Below are positions 12,501-23,800 of a stretch of DNA of 64,000 nucleotides, in pieces. The notes beneath the pieces were generated by a model. That model was given only the letters and a program-made list of their open reading frames with translations, was not told where the DNA came from and made no database searches. The translations under genes were made by a program, and so were the position numbers. Numbering within the stretch: the first letter of the stretch is position 1; each line of letters starts with the position of its first letter. Origin of the DNA: Paracentrotus lividus (Eukaryota > Echinodermata > Echinoidea > Camarodonta > Echinidae); the NCBI GenBank assembly GCA_940671915.1, contig CALNVZ010003433.1:49962032-50026031 (forward strand), written 5' to 3'.

Positions 12501-15500
12501 TAGTACATAAACAGCTAGAAAACGGCAGATTTTGTCATGACACGCTTGCTCACTGTGCTAGTACACAGAACAAAGAAACCATGCAACACATAGGTCAAGA
12601 AGAAGATACTTACAACAGAACAAAGAAGACCACAACACATAGGTCAAGAAGAAGAGGTCCCATGAACGATTAGCAGCCTCCAACTCATGGAATTGAAACT
12701 CCCACACGATACGGAACAGAGTGTAGCTTAATACAACAGAGGATGAGATCTAATTTTATAAATGTTGATTAGATAAAGTAACCTACTAGAAAAGAATGTC
12801 ACTCATTAGGATAATATGGTAAGAGTATTGTCTCAAACTTTTGATGCCACTTTACATTTTTTATGCAGCAACTTTTTCATCATAATGTTTCACAAAAACT
12901 TGTTTGATTTGTCACTGCCATTACGACCTAAGCTTTACAATTTGGTATCCTTCCCTCACCCCAACATGACGAGAATCATGATTATGGCAATGTTACAAGT
13001 ACACACACGCATATGTCAAAAAAGTCTACATACTATTTAGTCATATATACAGCCATGAAAGTAAAAATTCTATTGCATCACACAAAAAATGATAATTAAA
13101 TCAAGTTCTAGACATAATAAAAATAAAAAAAACGTAAAAATATACATAAAAATAAAACGATAACATTTGTAAATGCTCTGACACCAAATCAATTGTGCAT
13201 TCGGTATTGCCAACACATTTCAATAGGCCCCTCAACTGCGCCAAACTCAAAGTGAAGAAGAAAACTTACATGCAGGATCCAATGCTGCTGAAGTCTTTGA
13301 TTTGTGTCCCAAAGAAAATAATCCAGGCGAGCAAAGCCATGAAGATGATAGCAAACATGACAGTGAATCCTCCTACATCCTTGGCACATCGAGACAGGGT
13401 GGACGACAGCTGAGTCATAGTCTTGTTGAAACGATGTACTTGAAAGTCTGAAATAGGAGAATAATTAAAATTCATGTGATTTATTTAGATTATTTTATTG
13501 TCCATTGGAAATCATTAATATAGATATAATGATACAATAAAGAACAAATTTTAATGAGAAAAATACCTTACAATACAATTACATACACAGGAATTGATAA
13601 TTACATGGCAGATTAATTATAATTAGTTGTTTAATTTAATGTAATCTCCTCTTCACCCTCGCAAACCTGGCAGTCTTCATGTTGATGCCTATTTGGCCAT
13701 TGATATTTTTGCAACGGCCGACTCCAGCAAGCAATTGATTAGACACAACCAGAAAGGCACAGGTTTGAGGAACTCTGGTGCGAAAGACTCCTTTGGTTTG
13801 TGTTTGAACACTGGTGTGGTGCAACTATGGACACTATAACCAACTGAATTAAGTCAGCCATATTGAACTAACCATATTTTTCTTTACTACAAGATGAAAC
13901 AATCTTCAGGAGACAAAGCATTTTTCATCATGTTACCTGATCCAAGCAAAAGACGTTGACCGTTGATGTATTGAAGAGATCTGCCAGTAACATGATACTA
14001 AAAGGATAGATGTAGGTTGGGGCTAGTAGCCCTTCAATCAGAGTAGCCACGCGTCAGCCGCGGTAGACACTGAACGCAAGACACAACAGATCGAGATCTG
14101 AAACCAAACAGAATGTTAGTCTATATTACTTCGGTCTTATTACCATTTGGTCTATATACGTAGCTAAACTGTTTCCTATCAAACATCATTTATCATGTTG
14201 GTCTTATCAGAATTTGATCATTACTCATTGGGTCAAGATGATCGTAAAGCAGATGACGTATTGATGACAAGACCCAACAGAATCTTATTGAGACATCCCT
14301 CTAATACATTATGGTATTAATACAATTAAGTCTCTGTGCAAGTCATACATAACATGTAGCTGTTATTTACAAGAATTTTTAAAAGCTGATTTAAATTTTG
14401 TTTAATATCAAACAAACAAGTTACTGCATGATATCAAATTTAAGATGGGATTTTTGCCAGTTTTGTGATTTGCAATTCCATTGCCAGAGCTCAACTCTCT
14501 AATTACCATGATGGTCGCCTTTGGCACCATAGAGCACTGGTTACAGGGAAACCGATTGTGCTTTGCATGCCCGGCGCCTCTCTTGTTGAGTTGTGTATGG
14601 TTGGAAAGGGATATAAATTAAATTTCTTGGTTTATTTAGAAAATTTGCCTGGTAAGGAAATTAAAGGCAGATGGGTTAGTAATGATCTTGAAGTGCTGTA
14701 AATAATTTGGGCCGACAATTTTTTTAATGCTGACGACTCAAAATGTTTTAGATGTTTATTGAATTCATAAACAAGTAATAAGCACACAAGTTCTAAACAA
14801 TGCATACTGGTATGAAAGCATGCTCCATAATATTGTGCTTTTAAATTCCTGCTTCCTGAATATTAATGTGAAGTCTGCAGAAGTTATTTGTACACAAATA
14901 TTTTACGAGTAAAGTTTCTCACCAGAATGATGGTGACATCAAGACAATTAAAGCTGCTCTTGAAGTAGCGCCCATGCGCTGTCGTTTGATCTCCAGGATC
15001 TCCTCTACCATATTAGAGTATGTAAAGACAGAATATACCTTCACAGGCAGGAAGAGTGATCAAAGGATAATATAACGCAGGAGTTTCACAGTACGGAACT
15101 TGTTAGGACGGAGATGGGCCTCCGCCAGGTTGGAGGGTACTCTACGTGTCAAATCTGAATGCAAATGATGGAGATAATTATTTAATTTTTTATTCTATTC
15201 ATTCAAATGGCAACTGATGGAGGGATCAAAGCCGTCACGTAGCGCAGGAGTTTCACAGTCACGGAACTTGTAGGAGCATGAGAATCCAGTTGGAGTACAA
15301 CAGTCAGTCTGAATGTAAATGAGGGAGATTTAATTCATTTAGTTTATTCAAATACAGAAGATTACCTTCACAGGCTAGAATGAATGATCAAAGGCTGTCA
15401 GTCGTATATAGGGTCATCTAAATACAGCTCTCTAATTTAATTTTCCACTCCAGATCTTAATTCCAGTAGAATAACAAGATGTGGACACAGATAAAGGCAA

Positions 15501-15840
15501 AGAATCTTGGTGTATATAAAGAGATAATCACTTGTCTGCAAATCTGAATATCATACTATTTTCCTCAGTAGAAGATAAACAACCATCAGATGCAACCCTT
15601 GTAATTAACAATTTGTCTCATCACTTAAAACAAGATTATATATCTACCCTGATCACAGAAACCACAAAAAATTAATCAATGAATAATGGTATTACCGTAT
15701 GAATACAGAAGAGTTGATGTTAAGCATTGTGACGGTGAAACCACAAAGACCATCTAGTCCCTCGATCAAGCCATAGGTTTCTTTGAGAGTTAGGACAATA
15801 TCCAGAGATTCTGCTTTGGTTTTCATCAGGTCTGACATAG

Positions 15841-15889
15841 ACCCCCCGTCTTGACAGCTACCAAAACACCCCAGTCTGATTAGGGTTAA
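15841..15889. mobile_element. Right end of the TTAA MITE at the copy junction
   Basis: The block CCCCCCGTCTTGACAGCTACC to CCCAGTCTGATTAGGG-TTAA equals 7090-7135. It abuts exon 5 of the second PKD2 copy directly, with no left half of the MITE. The join falls in a C-run present in both partners. Confidence 0.75.
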
Positions 15890-16053
15890 AGTTGAGGAGG
15901 ATGGAGATGGTGAGTTTATGATGATATTGATTTTAATGTTGTTGACGATAATAGTTGTGAAGAATAATGATTTGGTAGGAAAGATGATGATGATTTTGAT
16001 AACAATTTTGATGGAGATAATGAAATTTTTGCTAATAAAAATTAAATACACAC

Positions 16054-16201
16054 CTCAGTGATGCTATCAAGTAGTTTGCCCATGGTCTCACGACGCTTCA
16101 GCTTAGCACGTTCCATGGCCTCCAGCTTGACCAGCACAGCATCGATCTTAGACACGATGCTACCGATAGAATGCTCCATACGGTCTACACGACGGGACAA
16201 C
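16054..16201 (-). CDS. PKD2: PKD2 exon 13: C-terminal coiled coil
   Basis: 148 bases, acceptor AACAG, donor GTGTGT. It reads [50 protein letters not shown], almost identical to human [34 protein letters not shown] and LLDGVAE. This trimeric coiled coil mediates PKD1/PKD2 assembly. If the donor were skipped a stop would follow after VCI. More likely one or two further exons are missing from the assembled order, because the neighbouring sequence at 15841-15889 is a transposon end joined to exon 5 of another copy. Confidence 0.94.
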
Positions 16202-17785
16202 CTGTTAACCAATCATATAAGAGATATTAATATATGACATTAATCTTAGACACAATGCTACCGATAGAATGCTCCATACGGTCTACACGGCGGGACAACC
16301 TGTTAACCAATCATATAAGAGATATTAATATATGACATTAATCTTAGACACAATGCTACCGACAGAATGCTCCATACAGTCTACACAGCGGGACAACCTG
16401 TTAACCAATCATATAAGAGGTATTAATATATGACGTTAATCTGAGACACAATGTTGCCGATAGAATGCTCCATACGGTCAACACGTTCAGAATTTAATCG
16501 ATGAAATAAATGTTTATCTTGTGATCTAGAATGCAATAAAATAGATACATGCATAACCCAGAAGCATAAAAACTTAAAATCACGACCAAATGTTAAACTA
16601 CTTTTGTTGAAGTACATAATGAAAGCTGTTCACGAATGGGACTATTATGGAATTATCACAAATAATTATCATACATCAAATAATAACTAAAATCTTAAAA
16701 AAGACAACTCAATGAAGAATTCATAATAACCATTGCATGTGAAATGATACAAGCGAGTAAAATACAAGATTAGTGCTGAGTAGAGGATAAGCCTCAGTCA
16801 TTTTAAACCTTCAAAAACTCTTGTTCTGCCTATGGATTGACAGAACTTGTAGCAGAATTGGCCAACAATCTTTTTCTGACTTACACAACAAACTCCTCGT
16901 AGCCAACACCACCACCACCTCCGCCACGGCGACGCCCACCCTCTTCATCATCATCGTCGTCATCATCTTCATCTCGGATGCTGAGACGGCTGCGAGCAGT
17001 GGTAGGACGGTGGTTGGCTTTGGCGTCTTCCAGTTCCGCAAGCTGGTTGTTCAGATCGGTCTGAGAAGTGAGAAGATTAAATTTAATTATTACCCCACTT
17101 TGGAGCTGATTTCAAGTTCTGGGTGGTGTTTCATCAAGTCGTTCATAATGTTATGAATAACTTAATAAACGACCGGAACATGTTCTTAGGTGCTATACTA
17201 ATCACATTTGGCATCATTTAGCTCAAGAACGGATCACCAGTCATTGGTAAAGTTGCTCGTAACTTAGAAATGACTTCGTGAAACACCCCCTGGTAGAGAA
17301 AAGTCAATTTGAAAGAAAGATGTAATGTCTTAATATTGACATTAAAATATACCTGCACAGGTACATGTAACTAAAGTTTATAGTAAATAGTGGTAGTATT
17401 TTAAGGGTTGTGATTGGTTGAAATGATGTCACGTGTCATTCACGTTTTTGTTATATTGAACGGTTTTTGTTATATTGAACGTTTTTTTTGTTATATTGAA
17501 CGGTTCAATCCCGTGTTAAAATGAATGGTGAAATGAGGGGTGGATAAGTTACTTGTCTGACCTGCTTTTTATTTTCCGCATGGATGGGTCATGTTTGGGG
17601 CTGTTCTTTTTTTAATGGGGGCTATTTTTTTTAGTGGGGGCTTTTTGCGAGGGGGCATTTTTTTTTTTTTTGGTGGGGGGCGGATTTTTTTTTATTTTAA
17701 ATTTTTTTTTTTTTTTTTAGAAATGTCAAATTAAAAAAATAAAAAATAAAATGGGGGGGGGGGGCCCAAAAAAAATTGGGGGGCC

Positions 17786-17821
<36 letters not shown>

Positions 17822-20800
17822 GTTGTTTTGTTGAAATATCATTAAAAAAGAAAAAGAAAAAAAAAAAAATGGGGGGGGGCGCCCAAAAAAAATTTGGGGC
17901 CAATTTTTTTTTGTTTTGTTTTTTTTGTTTTTTGTATAGAAACTTTATTTAACACAAAAAAAAAAAAAAAAAAAAAAGGGGGGGGGGGGGGCGCTCAATA
18001 AAAATTTGGGGCCGTTTTTTTTTTATGGCCCCAATTTTTTTTGGGGGGAGGGCTATGTATTTTATTTATTTTATTTATTTTTTTGGCCTATTATTTATAT
18101 TTCAAATTTAGAAGAAAATACATGGGTGGGCCATGGGGGGGGGGGGGGGCCGGCTGATTTTAGGGGGCTATTTACTATAATAAATAGTGCATGCTCTATT
18201 AATGCAACATTACTCACTATGTGAACTCAATACTAAATTATCCCTCGTGCACCTCTATTTCACCTCGGCCTACGGCCTCGTCAAATAAGGTGGGGCCCCC
18301 CTCCCCCGGGAAATTAATTTTGTTTTAATTTTGTTTTCGTGCACATAATCTAGTATGTTGCATGGTAGAGCATGCACTATTTATATAATATTCCATGCAT
18401 TATTTCTGACGACACATAGTACGTATTCTCATTATGACTTCCATTTTTCTAGTCTCCATTGTCGATTTACACTTTCGTTTGTACCTTGTACTGTACCTTT
18501 GTGTACATAAAATTGACTGGCAAGTTTAAAATTATTATTATTATATATTACTTCAGCATCCCATTTCTAACATTCAAGTCGATCGTTCGTCGTGATTAAC
18601 TTTATGAAAGAATTGGTGAATCATCCCCCAGGGAACTTTACAAGAAGCTACCAATATTAACTCTTTACAAGCTGAATCAATTAATGTGATAATGATGATA
18701 ATTGATCTTTTGATTATTTCTTAGAGTGCTGATTCATTAACTGCACCATTGGTACTGGAGTTCTTTTCATTTTTTTTTTTTTTTTTTTTACATAGATGTA
18801 ATGCAGCCATTTGTTAGCTTGTCAAATACATAAATGTCAGAGATAACTTATCATTATGATTATTGGATTTTATTGTACGAATGTGCAAAATTGCAACCTT
18901 TGCATGCAAAGGGTAAAAAAATCATTGAATCATTACCTTCTGGCCCTCGAGATCATGAGCCATCTTCATCTGTTCCTCAGCATCAAGCACGCGATCGCCA
19001 TCCACATCGTACTTGGCAAACACAGCCTCAATCTCAGCGTCGGCGTGACCACGGCTGTAGGGTTCAGGAATTAAACAGAAGAAATTTATAATAGAAAAGG
19101 ATATGGGTATTCATAATGAAGGAAACTATTAAAACATGGCGACCAGCATCAGGTGTATTGTAAAATTGTTCCATGAATAGGACATACATTACATTATAGT
19201 AATTAAACCAGCTTATTTTCAAAAATATACAGTAAAACGTTACAGCCTTTCTGAATTTTTATATACTAATACCCATAATCATCTGGATTGCATTCATGGC
19301 TCTTCTATCTTATTTGACCAACGCCCTGTGACATAAAAAGTGACAATCAATTGCAAATAGATTGTCACCAATCAGGATCATTGTTGCATGCAGTTGTTGC
19401 ATAAAAGTTCACTCTCAACTAATCAGATTAATTGTTTATACTTACAATTATAATAAAAAAAATCTATACAGCTCACAGAAATATTTCTAACGTGTGCTAT
19501 ACAATCAGTTTTCCTTATCATTGCATTTAATCTTTTTACTGTAACTCCAAATGTGTCATATTGTCTGTATGATCTCCATATGAATTCAAAACAAGTCAGA
19601 ATCAGAATAAACTATAAAGATTTTAATCTGCAACACCTACATTCAATGTTTTTATCCTTAACCCTTTTGTTACCAAGCACTTTTTCTAAAAATCTGGATT
19701 GTCTCACTTCATTTCCAATTTAAAAAAAAGGACTATCCCCCAGTGTTTGCATTCACTTGAAAACTTCAGTTTCCAGCTTTCCAACAGTACATAATTTGGA
19801 GCATTTATTTATTACTTATTCATAACTCAACAAGAGAGGGCACTCTCTTGCAAAACGGCAGCAAAGTGAGTTTCTCTTGTCACCAGTGTTCGATGGTGCC
19901 AAAAGGCATCCATGGTAATGAGAGGGTTAAAAGCTGGAAGAGACAGACTAACCATTTGAGTTCTTGACGCCACTCATCAAAGTCAAGATGCTGATCGGCG
20001 TTAGCATCGGCATGAGCCAAAGCCTCTTGGATGTCAGCGATCTTATCTCTCTTGAAGTTGATCTTTCCAACCATCTTCTCGTAACCCTTCTTGAAGTAGT
20101 CGGTGATCTCGAACTCAGACTTCTGGAGGGCAATGTCGGACTTGACCTCGCTGTAGGTGTCGTTGATGATGGCCAAGAACATATTCTGATGGGGAGAGAA
20201 ACAGGTATTTAATGATATTGTTGCACTCAACCAGGGAGTTGATCAGGGCCCCATTGCATAAAGACTTACTATTATTGTAATGTTGCCATCAATGGTAACT
20301 TTTATGAAATACTGCATTTAATACGGCTAATAAACAATGTTACCATGGAAGTTACCATTGACGACAGAGTTACTATAATAGTAACTCTTTAGGCAACTAA
20401 GCAAAGGAGTTAATCTAGTGGTAAGGCCCATTGTCAACTCTGTGCAACAGCTTAAAGGGACTTATAATTGATAAAACATGGGGAAATCACCTTATCTCGG
20501 ATGAAATAAAAACATTGCATGGACGGCCTGAGGAATGTTACGTAATCTTCACCGATAACGCGTTTGGTCTGGGAAGAGAGCGACCTTGGAGGTAATCCTT
20601 TATGGCTAGACTAACTAACCAGAATTCTGAAGTAAATCTGACCTATGTTTTGTTTTTGTAATGGAGCATTATACAAGTCCGCTCTTTGAATTGATATGAA
20701 GAGACCCGTTGAGCGTCTACGAACTAAGGTTTGTTGAGGAATCGAGATCCCGAAGCTATTGATTGACTGATATCGGTCAACTTCGTAATGTTCACTGTCC

Positions 20801-23800
20801 GAATGTTAATCCCCAGTAGGCCGACCTATGCGTGAGCCTCACTGTCGATTGTGTACGAGTCAATGGAGCTCCAGAAAAGCGCGCATTCCCCACGATCTCC
20901 GACTTTCAATCCCCTTTAAAAACTGACATGGATTAGACACAGGTTCCAATCCCAGTCACGTCTTTCGGATGGTGATGTTAAAGGTTGGTCTCAGACCTAA
21001 ATAATCATATCTAAATGAAAACATTTCAGTCAACACCTAGTCAACAAGCAAGGTAAGTGAGTGGGTACCCAGTGGGAAAACAATCCTTCAATGCTGGGCT
21101 ATCTATCATGGTAACTACATGTGTAGGGTAAAAGTTAGGTTAATTACTATCAGCCCTTGTATTACCAGATCCACACACAAGACACATCATAAACCCTCCA
21201 ATTATTATAAGGGGATGTTCCTCTACCTACGGATTGCTACATTATGCACACCAACTCTCTTTTCCTGGTTTCAATATTTTGAAGGAATGTGTGTGAATAG
21301 ACTGCGTAAATAGACTCATCATTTTGTAGCCAAAAGTCTCTCTTTCATCTCTCTTTTATCGCCGTTTTGTAGCCCTTTTGAAAACGGCATAGCAAATTTT
21401 GTCCCTGAAGATTTTCCATGAGGAATTAGTACATAAAACAGCTAGAAAACGGCAGATTTTGTCATTTCCGCACAGCTTGCTCACTGTGCTACTTACCAAC
21501 AGAACAAAGAAGACCATGAACACATAGGTCAAGAAGAAGATACTTACCAACAGAACAAAGAAGACCACGAACACATAGGTCAAGAAGAAGATAGGTCCCA
21601 TGAAACGATTAGCAGCCTCCAACTCATGGAAGTTGAAATCTCCCAGCACGATACGGAACAGAGTGTAGCTGTAATACAACAGAGGAGTGAGATCTAATTT
21701 TATAAATGTTGATTAGATAAAGTAACCTACTAGAAAAGAATGTCACTCATTAGGATAATATGGTAAGAGTATTGTCTCAAACTTTTGATGCCACTTTACA
21801 TTTTTTTATGCCAGCAACTTTTTCATCATAATGTTTTCACAAAAACTTGTTTTGATTTGTTACTGACATTCACGACCTAAGCTTTACAATTTGGGTATCC
21901 TTCCCTCACCCCAACAATGACTGTGTCACTGATTTATGGCAATGTACAAGTACACACACGCATATGTCAGAAATCTACATACTATTTAGTCATATATATA
22001 CATGCCATGAAAGTAAAAATTTCTATTGCATACACACAAAAAAATATGATAATTAAATCAAGTTCTAGAACTAGTAAACACAATTAATTAAAAAAAATAA
22101 AACAAATAACAATAAAAAATATCATAAAGATAAAAAAAAGATACATTTGTAAATGCTCTGACACCCAAATCAATTGTGCATTCGGTATTGCCAACACATT
22201 TCAATAGGCCCCTCAACTGCGCCAAACTCAAAGTGAAGAAGAAAACTTACATGCAGGATCCAATGCTGCTGAAGTCTTTGATTTGTGTCCCAAAGACCAA
22301 ATAACCAAGCTGAGCATAAGCCATGAAGATGATAGCAAACATGACAGTGAATCCTCCTACATCCTTGGCACATCGAGACAGGGTGGACGACAGCTGAGTC
22401 ATAGTCTTGTTGAAACTGATGTACTTGAAAGTCTGAAATAGGAGAATAATTAAAATTCATGTTGAATTTATTTGAATATATTTATTGTCCATTGGAAATC
22501 CATTTAAAATCAGATTTACAGAAAATAATACCAATAAGAAAACAAATTTAATGAGAAAAATACCTTACAATACAATACATACACAGGAATTGTATATTAC
22601 ATGGCAGATTAATTTAATTAATGATGTTTAATTTAATGTAATCTCCTCTTCACACTCGCAAACTGGCAGTCCTTCAGTGTTGATGCCCTATTTGGCCATT
22701 GATATTTTGCAACGGCCGACTCCAGCAAGCAATTGATTTAGACACAACCAGAAAGGCCAAGGTTTGAGGAACTCTGGTGCGAAAGACTCCTTTGGGTTTG
22801 TGTTGACACTGTGTGGTGCAGACTATTGGACACTATAACCAACTGAATTTAAGTCAGCCATATTGAACTAACCATATTTTTCTTTACTACAAAGTGAAAC
22901 AATCTTCAGGAGACAAAAGCATTTTTCATCATTGTTACCTTGATCCAAGCCAAAAAGACGTTGACCGCTATGATGTTATTGAAGAGATCTTGCCAGTAAC
23001 CCATGTACTCAAAATCAGGATAGATGTTAGGTTGGGCTAGTAGCCCTTCAATCAGAGTAGCCACCGTCAGCCAGCGGTAGACACTGAACGCAACACAAAC
23101 AATCGAGATCTGAAACCAAACAGAATGTTAGTCTATTATTACTTCGGTCTTATTACCATTTGGTCTATATACGTAGCTAAACTGTTTCCTATCAAACATT
23201 CATTTATCATGTTGGTCTTATCAGAATTTGATCATTACTCATTGGGTCAAATGATCGTAAAAGCAATTGACGTATTGATGACAAGACCCAACAGAAATCT
23301 TATTAGACATCCCTCCTAATACATTATGGTATTATACAATTAAGTCTCTGTGCAAGTCATACATGAACATGTAGCTGTTATTTTACAAGAATTTTTAAAA
23401 AGCTGATTTAAATTTTGTTTAATTCAAACAAACAAGTTACTGCATGATATCAAATTTAAGATGGGATTTTTGCCAGTTTCTTGTGATTTGCAATTCCATT
23501 ACCAGAGCTCAACTCTCTAATTACCACATATGGTCGCCTTTGGCACCATAGAGCACTGGTTACAAGGGAAACCGATTGTGCTTTGCAATGCGGCGCCCTC
23601 TCTTGTTGAGTTGTGTATGGTTGGAAAGGTAGAAACATTAAATTAATGGAAATATTTCTTGGGTTATTTTGAGAAAATTTGCCTGGTAAGGAAATTAAAG
23701 GCAGATGGGGTTAGTATGATTCTTGAAGTGCTGTATTAGCTTTTATTTTTGGGCCAACAATTTTTTTAATGCTGAACGACCTCAAAATGTTTTAGATGTT

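Larger units (their letters stand above)
7299..15840 (-). pseudogene. PKD2: Second, indel-ridden copy of PKD2 exons 5 (part) to 13
   Basis: Exons and introns of 16054-24900 recur in the same order and orientation. Approximate exon positions: 5 (partial) 15696-15840, 6 14923-15154, 7 13937-14097, 8 13270-13447, 9 12614-12726, 10 11093-11320, 11 10103-10220, 12 8117-8286, 13 7299-7443. Almost every exon has small insertions or deletions that break the frame (exon 13 is 145 instead of 148 bases, exon 12 170 instead of 176, exon 8 178 instead of 182), and the introns carry the same density of single-base changes. Even damage in exons and introns points to unpolished long-read sequence or an uncollapsed haplotype rather than an aged pseudogene. 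No exons 1-4 belong to this copy. Confidence 0.85.

Noticed and set aside
7299-15840. A genuine PKD2 paralogue
   Set aside because: Exons and introns are equally damaged, the copy starts mid-exon at a homopolymer join, and it has no 5' half.
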